A stretch of DNA of 64,000 nucleotides, taken from the NCBI GenBank assembly GCA_000169355.1, contig AAXX01000001.1, positions 558,001-622,000 of the forward strand. The letters are read 5' to 3'. This DNA is from Flavobacteria bacterium BAL38. Lineage in GTDB: Bacteria; Bacteroidota; Bacteroidia; Flavobacteriales; Flavobacteriaceae. Below, piece after piece: positions 9,734 to 20,042 of the stretch. The notes beneath the pieces were generated by a model. The model did no database searches. It saw only the letters and a list, made by a program, of their open reading frames with translations, and had not been told where the DNA came from. The translations under genes were made by a program, and so were the position numbers. The first letter of the stretch is position 1. Each line of letters opens with the position of its first letter.

Positions 9734-10351
9734 TTATTGCTTAATTGAAATCTCAAACGGTATTCTATTTAACAAACTTCTACCTAATGTTACTTCATCT
9801 GCATATTCTAATTCATCACCAACTGCAATTCCTCTAGCAATAGTAGATGTTTTTACAGCAAAATCTTTAATTTGCTTGTAAATATAAAAATTAGTAGTAT
9901 CGCCTTCCATAGTTGAACTTAAAGCAAATATAATTTCAGAAACCGCATTATTCTTAACCTTTTCAACTAAAGAATTAATTTTTAACTGACTTGGCCCTAT
10001 TCCTTCAATTGGAGATATTTTACCTCCCAAAACATGATAAACGCCTTTAAACATTCCAGTATTTTCAATTGCCATCACATCTCTTACATCTTCTACAACA
10101 CAAATAATGGTTTTATCTCTAGATAAATTTGAACAAATTCCACAAATATCAAAATCAGAAATAGTATGACATTCTTTGCAATATTGAATATCATTTCGCA
10201 TTGAAGCTAATGCAGCTGTTAAACCTTGAGTTTGATCTACAGGTTGCTTTAATAAATGTAAAACCAGTCGTAATGCAGTTCGTTTACCAATTCCTGGTAA
10301 TTGTGACATTTCATTAACGGCATTTTCAAGTAATTTAGAAGGTAATTCCAT
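9734..10351 (-). CDS. recR: Recombination mediator RecR
   Basis: The 205-residue protein acts in the RecFOR pathway, loading RecA on gapped DNA. It has the N-terminal helix-hairpin-helix ([17 protein letters not shown]), a four-cysteine zinc finger (Cys58, Cys61, Cys70, Cys73) and the Toprim domain ([46 protein letters not shown]). Length is standard. It is followed on the same strand by the capsule export genes, 131 bases away, with no evidence of a functional link. Confidence 0.97.
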   Translation of the reverse strand: MELPSKLLENAVNEMSQLPGIGKRTALRLVLHLLKQPVDQTQGLTAALASMRNDIQYCKECHTISDFDICGICSNLSRDKTIICVVEDVRDVMAIENTGMFKGVYHVLGGKISPIEGIGPSQLKINSLVEKVKNNAVSEIIFALSSTMEGDTTNFYIYKQIKDFAVKTSTIARGIAVGDELEYADEVTLGRSLLNRIPFEISIKQ

Positions 10352-10491
10352 TTAGCAAAAGTAAAAAAAAGTTAGGAAATAGAAGTTGGGAGTTTGGGGT
10401 TTACTAAAAATAATTATAATTGAATTTTCTTATGACTTCTCACGACAAACTTCTATCTTTTTGTTATTTTAGCAAATTCAAAAACCAATCT

Positions 10492-12003
10492 ATGTCCTCA
10501 GGAACTATTTTAGCCATCATTATCATTTATTTTGGAATTCTAATTTTAATATCCAATTTTGTTAGTAAAAAAGACAATAGTAATGATGCTTTTTTTAAGG
10601 CAAATAAAAACTCTAAATGGTATTTAGTTGCTTTTGGAATGATAGGAACAGCTCTTTCTGGAGTAACTTTTATATCTGTTCCTGGCGAAGTTGGAAATCC
10701 TGATTTTCAATTCAAATATTTTCAATTTGTAATAGGTAATGCCATTGGTTTTATAATTATTGCTACCATTTTACTACCGCTATATTACCGCATGAACCTA
10801 ACTTCTATTTATAGCTATATAGAACAGCGTTTAGGAGTTGTTAGTTATAAAACCGCAGCAACTATTTTTTTAATAAGTAGAACTATTGGATCTGCATTTA
10901 GATTATATTTAGTGGTAATTGTTTTGCAACGTTTTGTTTTTGATGATTTTGAAATTCCATTTGCAATAACCGTTTTAATTTCTTTAGCGCTGATTTTTGC
11001 TTACACCTATCGTGGCGGATTAAAAACGATTATTATTACGGATACTTTACAAACGTTTTTCTTAGTTTCATCTGTTTTTCTTACTATTATTTTTATTTGT
11101 AATAGTTTGGATTTAGGCTTTATTGATGCCTTTGAAACCGTTAAAGAGAGTCAATATTCTAAAGTTTTCTTTTTTGAAGACTATTTAAAAGGTAATTATT
11201 TTTGGAAGCAAATTTTAGGCGGTATTTTTGTAACTATAGCAATGGTTGGACTTGACCAAGATTTAATGCAAAAAAACTTAAGTTGTGCTACTATTGGAGA
11301 AGCACAAAAAAACATGTTTACGTTCACAGGAATTTTTGTAATTATCAACATTTTCTTTTTAAGTGTTGGCGCACTACTATATTTATATGCTGAAAAAAAC
11401 GGGATTTCTGTTCCTATGGTAGATGGTATAAAACGTACTGATTTGTTGTTTCCGGAAATTGCTTTTAATCATTTAACCCTTTTTCCAGCTGTAGTTTTCT
11501 TATTAGGATTGACGGCAGCAACTTTTGCCACTACAGATTCTGCATTAACCGCCTTAACCACTTCATTTTGTGTAGATTTTTTAGGCATGGATAAAGAAAG
11601 TAAAAAGTTGGAAGCAGAAAATAAAAACAAAAAAATGGTTAGAACACGTCATTTTGTTCACGTAGGATTTTCCTTGTTGATGTTTTTAGTCATAATTATT
11701 TTTAATTCATTAAATGACAAATCTGTAGTAACAATGATTTTTAAAGTTGCTAGTTACACTTATGGACCGCTTTTAGGGTTATATGCTTTTGGTTTGTTTA
11801 TGAAAACAAAAACGGTTCACGATAAATTAGTCCCAATAGTTTGCGTAATTTCGCCTTTAATTTGTTTTTTATTAGCTAAAAATTCTGCTTTACTTTTTGG
11901 AAATTATGTAATTGACAATGAACTAATTATTATAAATGGCTTAATTACTTTTATAGGATTATTATTCATTAGCAAACCGGCAACAAGCCAAACTAAATTT
12001 TAA
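10492..12003 (+). CDS. Sodium:solute symporter family protein
   Basis: The ATG at 10492 gives a 503-residue protein starting MSSGTILAIIIIYFG. The frame extends to a TTG at 10420, but a promoter-like TTATTTTAG lies inside that extension, so the shorter form is preferred. About 13 membrane helices are visible. The sequence GMIGTALSGVTFISVPGEVG and the motif AATFATTDSALTALTTSFCVDF are typical of the SSS family, where TDSALTALTT contributes to the sodium site. The substrate cannot be read from sequence. The stop overlaps the stop of the convergent CoA-binding gene by four bases. Confidence 0.9.
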   Translation: MSSGTILAIIIIYFGILILISNFVSKKDNSNDAFFKANKNSKWYLVAFGMIGTALSGVTFISVPGEVGNPDFQFKYFQFVIGNAIGFIIIATILLPLYYRMNLTSIYSYIEQRLGVVSYKTAATIFLISRTIGSAFRLYLVVIVLQRFVFDDFEIPFAITVLISLALIFAYTYRGGLKTIIITDTLQTFFLVSSVFLTIIFICNSLDLGFIDAFETVKESQYSKVFFFEDYLKGNYFWKQILGGIFVTIAMVGLDQDLMQKNLSCATIGEAQKNMFTFTGIFVIINIFFLSVGALLYLYAEKNGISVPMVDGIKRTDLLFPEIAFNHLTLFPAVVFLLGLTAATFATTDSALTALTTSFCVDFLGMDKESKKLEAENKNKKMVRTRHFVHVGFSLLMFLVIIIFNSLNDKSVVTMIFKVASYTYGPLLGLYAFGLFMKTKTVHDKLVPIVCVISPLICFLLAKNSALLFGNYVIDNELIIINGLITFIGLLFISKPATSQTKF

Positions 12004-12356
12004 TATTGATTAGTAGCCAAAAGCACTAAGGTACATGCTACTTCATATTCAATATTTTTTGCTTGTAAAATTTTATAAAATTCTGGGTTTTCTGTTCCTG
12101 GATTAAAAATAACTCTTCTTGGATTTAGCGATAAAATGTAATCATAATAATCTTCTTGCACACTTGGGTTGATATATAAAGTTACAGTATCTACAGCATG
12201 AAAGTCTAATTTTTCGGTTTCAATTGGAATATCAAACGCCATTCCTTTTTTAACTCCTATAGCAACTACTTGATGACTTTTATCTACTAAACTATGAATT
12301 GCTTTATATGAATAACGCTCTTTATTTGTAGAGGCTCCAATAACTAATGTTTTCAT
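12000..12356 (-). CDS. CoA-binding domain protein (YccU-like)
   Basis: This 118-residue single-domain Rossmann protein starts TLVIGASTNKERYSYKAIHSL and has the VVAIGVKKG turn, TLYINPSVQEDYYDYILSLNPRRVIFNPGTENPEF and a final VACTLVLL. This is the CoA_binding_2 family, related to the nucleotide-binding domain of succinyl-CoA synthetase. Members are widespread small cytosolic proteins of uncertain physiological role. It is convergent with the symporter gene and overlaps its stop codon. Confidence 0.88.
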   Translation of the reverse strand: MKTLVIGASTNKERYSYKAIHSLVDKSHQVVAIGVKKGMAFDIPIETEKLDFHAVDTVTLYINPSVQEDYYDYILSLNPRRVIFNPGTENPEFYKILQAKNIEYEVACTLVLLATNQY

Positions 12357-12459
12357 GATTTTTATGTTTTATACTCTAAAGTTACGAATAAATAAACAAA
12401 TAATAAAAATTTGCTAAATTCTAAATTTGAAAGAAAAATTGAATTAATTTTAAACAAAA

Positions 12460-12891
12460 ATGCTATTTAATATTTCTAATAAAAATTTAAAAACAGAAAA
12501 ACAAATTAATGATTTGGCTGGAAAACCATTTTCATTAATTGAAAACCTAAAGAGAGGTGGAATTGGATCTCCAAAACTATTTATTACCCGATGCAGTGCT
12601 GCAATTTATGATTTATTACACGTAAACGAATCTGTAAAATTTTGCAACATTGAAATTCGCCCGAAAGGAATTATTATTGGATTTCAATCGAGATTAGAAG
12701 TTTATGTACTTGTAATTCCTTTTTACAAATTAGTGATTTTTAAACCCGGAAACACCATTACTTTTCACATAGACCATCATTATATTTCTATTGATAGCTC
12801 TAAAAACAGCAAAGGAGTTAAGCATTTTATTAATAAGATTGAAATCGAAAAAGAAAAAAACACACCCTATTCACCACTTGACGCGTATTAA
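12460..12891 (+). CDS. Conserved hypothetical protein, 143 residues
   Basis: I do not recognise the family. The protein has no signal peptide and no convincing membrane helix. The centre is beta-rich and hydrophobic (IEIRPKGIIIGFQSRLEVYVLVIPFYKLVIF), and the C-terminal part is charged. The pattern (short strands, a FYKL..F turn, then a HIDHHYISI strand) could be a PH-like or similar small beta fold, but this is guesswork. A TAAATTTG element at 12422-12429 fits a -7 promoter box, giving a leader of about 25 bases. Probably a real cytosolic protein of flavobacteria. Confidence 0.65.
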   Translation: MLFNISNKNLKTEKQINDLAGKPFSLIENLKRGGIGSPKLFITRCSAAIYDLLHVNESVKFCNIEIRPKGIIIGFQSRLEVYVLVIPFYKLVIFKPGNTITFHIDHHYISIDSSKNSKGVKHFINKIEIEKEKNTPYSPLDAY

Positions 12892-12992
12892 TTGAGTTCG
12901 TAATACAATTTTGATACACAAAAGTAATTTAGATTTTATTTTTTAAAGAATAGAAAATAGTTAACTTGTGCCCAATTTACAAGAAGTTAGGT

Positions 12993-13634
12993 ATGGAAGT
13001 TTTTATTTATTTATTTGCTGCTTTATTTTCCGTTTTAAATCCTATTGGAACGGTTCCTATTTTCGTAGGATTAACTGAAGGTTACTCGAAATCCGAATTA
13101 TCAAAAACTTCTTTATGGACTGCTATTAACGTTTGTATCATATTACTTATTTCATTTTTTATTGGGCAATACGTATTGAGCTTTTTTGAAATTACAATTA
13201 CAGCACTTAGGATTGCAGGTGGTATTATTATTACCAATTCTGGATTTAGCTTGCTTAATGGTCAGTTCAGTAAAAACAAAGGTATTAACAAAAAGGTAGA
13301 AGAGGAAGCGCAAGAACGAAATGACATTGCTCTTACGCCTTTAGCCATGCCAATGCTAGCAGGTCCGGGCTCAATGTCTTTATTAATTGCTTACTATCAA
13401 GAACTAAAAAGTACAGATGGTTTTATTTCAACTTATGAAATAGTATCATCAAGTTTAGCGATAGTAGTAGTGGCTATTGTAATTTTTATCATACTTAGAA
13501 GTGCTTACTTTTTATCTAAATTACTAGGGAATTCTGGAATTATTGCAATTTCTAGAATTGTTGGTTTCTTAACAATTGCTATTGGTATTCAATACATTAT
13601 AAGTGCTGTTTTAAGTATTGTTAGAGGTATATAA
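12993..13634 (+). CDS. MarC-family integral membrane protein
   Basis: The ATG at 12993 gives 213 residues (MEVFIYLFAALFSVLNPIGT); the frame can run up to a TTG at 12966. Six membrane helices are visible. The N-terminal LFSVLNPIGTVPIFVGLT and the central PLAMPMLAGPGSM are hallmark motifs of the MarC/UPF0056 family. Despite its name the family has no proven role in antibiotic resistance. A charged loop rich in Lys and Glu (about residues 95-112) separates the two three-helix halves. It is an isolated gene with its own terminator. Confidence 0.92.
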   Translation: MEVFIYLFAALFSVLNPIGTVPIFVGLTEGYSKSELSKTSLWTAINVCIILLISFFIGQYVLSFFEITITALRIAGGIIITNSGFSLLNGQFSKNKGINKKVEEEAQERNDIALTPLAMPMLAGPGSMSLLIAYYQELKSTDGFISTYEIVSSSLAIVVVAIVIFIILRSAYFLSKLLGNSGIIAISRIVGFLTIAIGIQYIISAVLSIVRGI

Positions 13635-13654
13635 ACTTAGACATTAAACGAAAA

Positions 13655-13696
13655 AAATCCCAAATTCCGAATGAATTGATTCGGAATTTGGGATTT
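13655..13696. terminator. Long perfect hairpin terminator between convergent genes
   Basis: An 18-bp perfect stem (13655-13672 with 13679-13696) encloses the loop GAATTG. An A-run lies before it, and its right arm ends in TTT followed by a T-rich stretch. It serves the MarC gene and the convergent ctlX-like gene. Confidence 0.9.
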
Positions 13697-13741
13697 CTAT
13701 TTAATTTTAAAATTATATTATTTCTATAATTTTCAATACAA

Positions 13742-14677
13742 TTATTCTTGAGGAAGAAAAATCTCCGCCATCATACAACGAGCACTTCCACCACCACAAG
13801 CTTCGATAGTATCTAAACTTGAACTTATAATAGTAACATGTTCTTCTAATTGTGTAATTTGCTTTTTATTTAAACTTTGGTGCGCAGATGCACTCATTAT
13901 TAAATATCTTCTATCGTCTTTTCCTTTTACTTCTAACATATTTCCGGCAAAATTATTCACCTGATCTTCCGAAATTAAAATTACTTCCTTTTCATCGCCT
14001 TTTAAGCTATCTAACACCATTTTGCGTTCTTTTTTATCGTCGATACAATCGGCACAAATAACAGCAAACGTTTCACCAACACACATAATTACATTGGTAT
14101 GGTATATATGTTTTCTTTCGCCATTTACGGTTTGGAAGGCTTCAAAAATTACTGGAGTAAATTCAAAATCTTCACAAAATTCAATAAATAATTCTTCATC
14201 TGCTCTTGGAGATAAAGCACAATAAGCCTTTGCGTTGGCTCTGTCTAAAACAATACTACCCGTTCCTTCCAAGAAAATTTCATCCTCCTCAGCCGAAGTA
14301 TAATCCATAATCTCATTGATTACAAATCCTTTTTCCTCTAAAGTATCTAAAACATCTTCTCTTCTTTCTAAACGTCGGTTTTCGGCAAACATAGGATACA
14401 AAACAACATCACCATTTTCATGAAAAGAAATCCAGTTGTTAGGAAAAATACTATCTGGTGTATCTGGGCTTAATGTATCTTCAATTACAACTACATTTAA
14501 TCCTACCATTTTTAATTTCTGTACAAAAGTATCAAACTCTTCTTGCGCCTTAGCGTTTACAGATTGTGGCGTTAAATTATCCAACACTTTTTGGTAATAA
14601 TTATTTACAGCTGTTTGTTCGTTCATTCGGAATGCTACCGGACGAATCATTAATAAAGAATTGGTTGTTTGGTTCAT
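13742..14677 (-). CDS. ctlX: CtlX-like arginine-deiminase-family hydrolase
   Basis: The 311-residue protein belongs to the guanidino-group-modifying (pentein) superfamily, and its layout fits the citrulline-hydrolase CtlX group. Motifs seen: PDSIFPNNWISFH (substrate Asp/Asn loop), LEGTGSIVLDR (acidic motif), HTNVIMCVG (catalytic His region) and the C-terminal ACGGGSARCMMAE with the nucleophile Cys301. It probably hydrolyses citrulline or a related ureido/guanidino compound. A second member of the superfamily lies just upstream on the same strand (14755-15669), so the two may act in one arginine-derivative pathway. Exact substrate not provable from sequence. Confidence 0.88.
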   Translation of the reverse strand: MNQTTNSLLMIRPVAFRMNEQTAVNNYYQKVLDNLTPQSVNAKAQEEFDTFVQKLKMVGLNVVVIEDTLSPDTPDSIFPNNWISFHENGDVVLYPMFAENRRLERREDVLDTLEEKGFVINEIMDYTSAEEDEIFLEGTGSIVLDRANAKAYCALSPRADEELFIEFCEDFEFTPVIFEAFQTVNGERKHIYHTNVIMCVGETFAVICADCIDDKKERKMVLDSLKGDEKEVILISEDQVNNFAGNMLEVKGKDDRRYLIMSASAHQSLNKKQITQLEEHVTIISSSLDTIEACGGGSARCMMAEIFLPQE

Positions 14678-14692
14678 GTTTAATTTTTGTTT

Positions 14693-14720
14693 GAGGTTTC
14701 AGGTTTCAGGTCTCAGGTTA
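14693..14720. repeat. Degenerate heptamer tandem repeat, unit CAGGTTT
   Basis: Four consecutive heptamers (GAGGTTT, CAGGTTT, CAGGTCT, CAGGTTA) fill much of the 77-base gap between the two pentein-family genes. The period is the same as in other spacers of this window, but the unit differs. Confidence 0.75.
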
Positions 14721-14754
14721 TAGAACTTGGAACATTAAACTTGAAATAAAATTT

Positions 14755-15669
14755 TTAATCTCTAATCAAAGGTAAAGTTGAACATCTCAACAATCCTTCT
14801 TGTTTTGCAATTTCGGCGTACGGAATTTCTTCTACTGTAAATCCGTTTTCACGAAGCCAATTGTTTAATCTAGTAAAATTCTTTTCAGAAACCACAACAT
14901 CTGGAGCAATCGAAAACACATTTGAATTCATGTGATACATTTCTTCTCTTTCGATATGAAATAAGTTTTCTTTTCCAAATAAATTCACTAAAAACATATA
15001 ATCTGCTTCTTCACGGAAACCACTTTTGTAAATAATTCCTTTGTTAGTACCAACTGGTTGAAAACAGCAGTCTAAATGTAAAGCATTATCTCTAGGCTCA
15101 ATTTTAGATTTTACCAAATCAAATGCTTTTACAATTTTATTTGGAAACAATTCTTTGATGTAATCAACTCCTTGCCAATTAGTTCTTGCGGTTATGTAAT
15201 CTTTATAATCTGAACCTTTATAAGTTCCTATAAAAATATAATCATTCCACGGCATTACATCACCACCTTCGACATGAACTTCTTCTGGAGGACGCACTAC
15301 TTTTTTAGGATCAATTTGATCAATTACATACTGAATCGCATCTAATTCACGCTCTCTATCTGGTAAAATATTGGCTTTAATAAAAATATCATCAATTACA
15401 AATCCGATGTCTCTGGAGAAAATTTGGTTATAATCTTCTATTATTTGAGGTCTAAAAACTTTAACATCGTATTTTTGGAACACTTTATTAAAAGCTTCCA
15501 TTTCATTTACCATATCCTCTTCTACAGGATAGGTACCTGCTTTAATATGCTCTAATGATTTAGGATCATAGGCTTCTTCAATTGTTGGTGTTGGTCCATT
15601 ACTTAATGCGGTTCCTAACACCACAGCCCTTAATCGGGAAGTTTCGTTCTTTACATTTAATTGCAACAT
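14755..15669 (-). CDS. Dimethylargininase/amidinotransferase-family enzyme
   Basis: This 304-residue pentein-superfamily protein differs from its CtlX-like neighbour. It has FSRDIGFVIDDIFI, the acidic motif VHVEGGDVMPWND, LHLDCCFQPVG around the catalytic His, MYHMNSNVFSIAPD and the nucleophile Cys296 in LLRCSTLPLIRD. This layout fits N,N-dimethylarginine dimethylaminohydrolase-like and glycine-amidinotransferase-like proteins. It should act on the guanidino group of an arginine derivative in the cytosol. It is 77 bases upstream of ctlX on the same strand. In the flavobacterial genomes I remember it lies near gltA, as here, without a proven link. Confidence 0.85.
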   Translation of the reverse strand: MLQLNVKNETSRLRAVVLGTALSNGPTPTIEEAYDPKSLEHIKAGTYPVEEDMVNEMEAFNKVFQKYDVKVFRPQIIEDYNQIFSRDIGFVIDDIFIKANILPDRERELDAIQYVIDQIDPKKVVRPPEEVHVEGGDVMPWNDYIFIGTYKGSDYKDYITARTNWQGVDYIKELFPNKIVKAFDLVKSKIEPRDNALHLDCCFQPVGTNKGIIYKSGFREEADYMFLVNLFGKENLFHIEREEMYHMNSNVFSIAPDVVVSEKNFTRLNNWLRENGFTVEEIPYAEIAKQEGLLRCSTLPLIRD

Positions 15670-15882
15670 AACTAAAGTTTTTAATAGCGCTAATTATTTT
15701 ACGTTATTGTCGCAAATATAGAAAAATCAAACGATATAGTAACGGAGAGACATTGTATAATTTACTGAAAAACGAGTATAAATCATTATTCAAATAAATA
15801 GCTAACAACTTTAAAAATAAATATTAATAAAAAAACAATAAATACAATTGATAAAATAGAAGTATGAGAAGTAGAAAATAAA

Positions 15883-15909
15883 AATCCCACTAAAACTATT
15901 AGTGGGATT
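15883..15909 (-). terminator. Terminator of gltA
   Basis: An 11-bp perfect stem (AATCCCACTAA with TTAGTGGGATT) encloses a 5-base loop and is followed by a T-rich run on the minus strand, just downstream of the citrate synthase stop. Confidence 0.88.
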
Positions 15910-15916
15910 CTTATGA

Positions 15917-17200
15917 TTATCTATCTTTTACTTCTTTAAAAGGTCGTAAATTATAACCTGTATACACTTGTCTCGGGCGACCTATTGGCTCTTTATTGAT
16001 TCTCATTTCTTTCCATTGAGCAATCCAACCTGGTAATCGACCAATTGCAAATAAAACAGTAAACATTTCTACAGGAATTCCCATTGCACGATAAATAATT
16101 CCTGAATAGAAATCTACATTTGGATATAAATTTCTTGATTTGAAATATTCATCTTCTAAAGCTACTTTTTCTAATTGTTTAGCAATATCTAATAGAGGAT
16201 CATTAACTCCTAAAGTTGTTAATACATCATCAGCAGCTTTTTTAATAATTGTTGCTCTAGGGTCAAAGTTCTTATACACACGGTGTCCGAATCCCATTAA
16301 ACGGAATGGATCGTCTTTATCTTTAGCTTTTAAAACGAATTTAGCTACATCTCCTCCATTATCATGAATTTCTTGTAACATTTCCAATACTGCTTGGTTT
16401 GCACCACCATGAAGAGGTCCCCAAAGTGCAGAAACTCCTGCAGAAATTGAAGCAAACAATCCTGCATGAGAAGAACCAACAATTCTTACCGTTGAAGTAG
16501 AACAGTTTTGTTCGTGATCTGCATGAAGAATAAATAATTTATCTAAAGCTGCAATAACTTTTGGATCAGCCTTATAAGGACCGGTTGGTAATTCAAACAT
16601 TAAACGCATGAAATTTTCAACATATCCTTTACTATTGTCGTACTGATTTAAAGGATAACCCATAGTTTTTCTGTAAGTCCAAGTAGCAATTACAAGAAAT
16701 TTTGCCATTGTTTTACAAACAGCATCATACATTTCCTTTTCATTGTTTGGATTAACTGACTTTGGATTAAATGCAGTTAAAGCACTTGTTAATGATGCTA
16801 AAACACCCATTGGATGAGCCGTTCTAGGAAAACCATCAATAATGCTTTTCATTTCTTCGCTTACTAAAGTATATTTTCGAATATCATTTTCGAATTTTTC
16901 TAATTGAGCAGCGGTTGGTAATTCACCAAATATTAATAAAAATGATACTTCAAGAAAGTCAGCTTTATCAGCCAATTCTTCAATTGAATATCCTCTATAG
17001 CGTAAAATTCCTTCTTCACCATCTAAAAAAGTAATTTCACTTTTACATGAACCCGAATTTTTATATCCAGGATCAATAGTAATAGCACCAGAAGCGCTAC
17101 GTAATTTGTCGATGTCGATAGCAACTTCATTTTCTGTTCCCACAATTACTGGAAACTCATATTTTTTGCCATCAAGCTCTAATATTGCAGTTTTTGACAT
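15917..17200 (-). CDS. gltA: Citrate synthase
   Basis: The 427-residue enzyme condenses oxaloacetate and acetyl-CoA at the entry of the TCA cycle. It is the hexameric Gram-negative type II form: an N-terminal beta extension (KYEFPVIVGTENEVAIDI), GILRYRGYSIEELA, HADHEQNCSTSTVR, SSHAGLFASISAG with a catalytic His, PLHGGANQAV, GFGHRVYKNFDPRA with the second catalytic His, and VDFYSGIIYRAMGIP with the catalytic Asp. The length matches. It sits in the row rplQ-carA-eno-gltA; eno ends 204 bases upstream behind its own terminator, so gltA is probably transcribed on its own. Confidence 0.98.
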   Translation of the reverse strand: MSKTAILELDGKKYEFPVIVGTENEVAIDIDKLRSASGAITIDPGYKNSGSCKSEITFLDGEEGILRYRGYSIEELADKADFLEVSFLLIFGELPTAAQLEKFENDIRKYTLVSEEMKSIIDGFPRTAHPMGVLASLTSALTAFNPKSVNPNNEKEMYDAVCKTMAKFLVIATWTYRKTMGYPLNQYDNSKGYVENFMRLMFELPTGPYKADPKVIAALDKLFILHADHEQNCSTSTVRIVGSSHAGLFASISAGVSALWGPLHGGANQAVLEMLQEIHDNGGDVAKFVLKAKDKDDPFRLMGFGHRVYKNFDPRATIIKKAADDVLTTLGVNDPLLDIAKQLEKVALEDEYFKSRNLYPNVDFYSGIIYRAMGIPVEMFTVLFAIGRLPGWIAQWKEMRINKEPIGRPRQVYTGYNLRPFKEVKDR

Positions 17201-17311
17201 ATAATTATAATGTGTTTTTTTGAAAAATATTTATGTATTCTGCGAATTTAACAAATATTACGCAAACGTTAAAGAAAATTATCATAATTTATGGTTAAAT
17301 AATATATATGA

Positions 17312-17347
17312 AAAAACCTTTCAAAATTTACATTTCGAAAGGTTTTT
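17312..17347 (-). terminator. Terminator of eno
   Basis: AAAAACCTTTC and GAAAGGTTTTT form an 11-bp stem around a 14-base loop downstream of the enolase stop, with the T-run on the minus strand provided by the stem itself. Confidence 0.8.
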
Positions 17348-17404
17348 ATTATTTAATATTCTGAAACTAGCCCTAAGTTAAGGGATAGCATAGCAATTTG
17401 ATAA

Positions 17405-18763
<1,359 letters not shown>

Positions 18764-18798
18764 TTATGAAATTCAAAAAACTTATAAACGATAACGTT

Positions 18799-19908
18799 TT
18801 AGTTGATTGAAGATTTAATATTATCAATAAACTGATCAAATAAATAACTTGAATCGTGAGGACCAGGACTTGCTTCTGGATGATATTGAACCGAAAAACA
18901 GTTTTTAGATTTCATTCTCATTCCTGCAACCGTTCCGTCATTTAAATGTTCGTGGGTTAATTCAAAATCAGGATGTTTATCTAATTCTTCTCTTACGATA
19001 GCAAAACCATGGTTTTGAGAAGTAATTTCACCTTTACCTGAAATTAGATTTTTTACAGGATGGTTGATTCCACGATGACCATTAAACATTTTATAAGTTG
19101 AAATTCCGTTAGCCAAACCAATAATTTGATGACCTAAACAAATACCGAATAATGGTTTATTTTCGTTAAGAATTTGACGTGCCACTTCTTGAGCTGTTTC
19201 CAATGGCTCTGGATCACCAGGTCCGTTTGACAAGAAATAACCATCTGGATTGAATGCTTTCAAATCTTCAAATGCAGAATTAAAAGGAAAAACTTTAATA
19301 TAGCAATCTCTCTTCGCTAAATTTCTAAGAATATTCGTTTTGATACCTAAATCTAAAGCTGAAATTTTATATTTAGCCGTTTCTTCACCAAAGAAATAAG
19401 GCTCTTTTGTAGATACTTTAGAAGCCAATTCCAAACCATTCATATCTGGAACTTGAGCTAATCTTTCTTTTAATTCTTCAATTGGAGTTCCATCTGTACA
19501 AATTACAGCATTCATTGCTCCATTATCTCTAATATAACTTACTAGAGCTCTCGTATCCACATCAGAAATTACAATAAGATTTTGTTTATTTAAATAATCA
19601 AACAAGCTTTCAGAAGCATCTTCACGGGAATAATTAAAGCTAAAATTTTTACAAACTAAACCAGATATTTTAACTGAATCTGATTCTACTTCATTATGGT
19701 TTACACCATAATTACCAATATGAGCATTGGTAGTAACCATGATTTGGCCAAAATAAGAAGGATCAGTGAAAATTTCTTGATAACCAGTTGTACCTGTATT
19801 AAAGGCTACTTCTCCAAAAGTCACACCTTCAATTCCGATTGATTTTCCGTGAAAAATGGTACCGTCTTTAAGAAGTAAAACGGCTTTAGAACGATTGTTG
19901 TATTTCAT
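18799..19908 (-). CDS. carA: Carbamoyl-phosphate synthase small (glutaminase) subunit
   Basis: The 369-residue subunit hydrolyses glutamine and passes ammonia to CarB for pyrimidine and arginine synthesis. It has the N-terminal CPSase_sm domain (LLLKDGTIFHGKSIG, GEVAFNTGTTGYQEI) and a class I glutamine amidotransferase domain with the nucleophile in FGICLGHQ and the His-Glu pair in VQYHPEASPGP. The ATG at 19908 is chosen: the frame extends to a TTG at 19932, but that codon falls on a TAAATTTG promoter box. carB is not in the window. The gene follows rplQ, separated by a terminator. Confidence 0.97.
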   Translation of the reverse strand: MKYNNRSKAVLLLKDGTIFHGKSIGIEGVTFGEVAFNTGTTGYQEIFTDPSYFGQIMVTTNAHIGNYGVNHNEVESDSVKISGLVCKNFSFNYSREDASESLFDYLNKQNLIVISDVDTRALVSYIRDNGAMNAVICTDGTPIEELKERLAQVPDMNGLELASKVSTKEPYFFGEETAKYKISALDLGIKTNILRNLAKRDCYIKVFPFNSAFEDLKAFNPDGYFLSNGPGDPEPLETAQEVARQILNENKPLFGICLGHQIIGLANGISTYKMFNGHRGINHPVKNLISGKGEITSQNHGFAIVREELDKHPDFELTHEHLNDGTVAGMRMKSKNCFSVQYHPEASPGPHDSSYLFDQFIDNIKSSIN

Positions 19909-19929
19909 TGCGTTGTGTTGTTGTGGATG

Positions 19930-19937
19930 CAAATTTA
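19930..19937 (-). promoter_or_regulatory. -7 promoter box before carA
   Basis: TAAATTTG on the minus strand matches TAnnTTTG. It lies 22 bases before the chosen carA ATG and overlaps the alternative upstream TTG, which supports the ATG start. A well-spaced TTG is not seen. Confidence 0.5.
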
Positions 19938-19987
19938 GTTATAAAAGTTGTTTTTAGAAAATCTTTAATTCTATAAAAACAAAAAAA

Positions 19988-20015
19988 AAGGATAAACTTA
20001 AAAAAGTCTATCCTT
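19988..20015 (-). terminator. Terminator of the ribosomal protein/rpoA block, after rplQ
   Basis: A hairpin built from AAGGATA and TATCCTT, extendable to 12 pairs with one mismatch, is followed on the minus strand by nine Ts. It closes the transcription block that begins upstream of rpsL/rplC. Confidence 0.85.
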
Positions 20016-20042
20016 ATTATCTTTACATGAATAAATTCATGA

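Noticed and set aside
10420..10491. N-terminal extension of the symporter from a TTG start
   Set aside because: The extra 24 residues are polar and unlike the family N-terminus, and a promoter-like element lies within them; the ATG at 10492 fits better.
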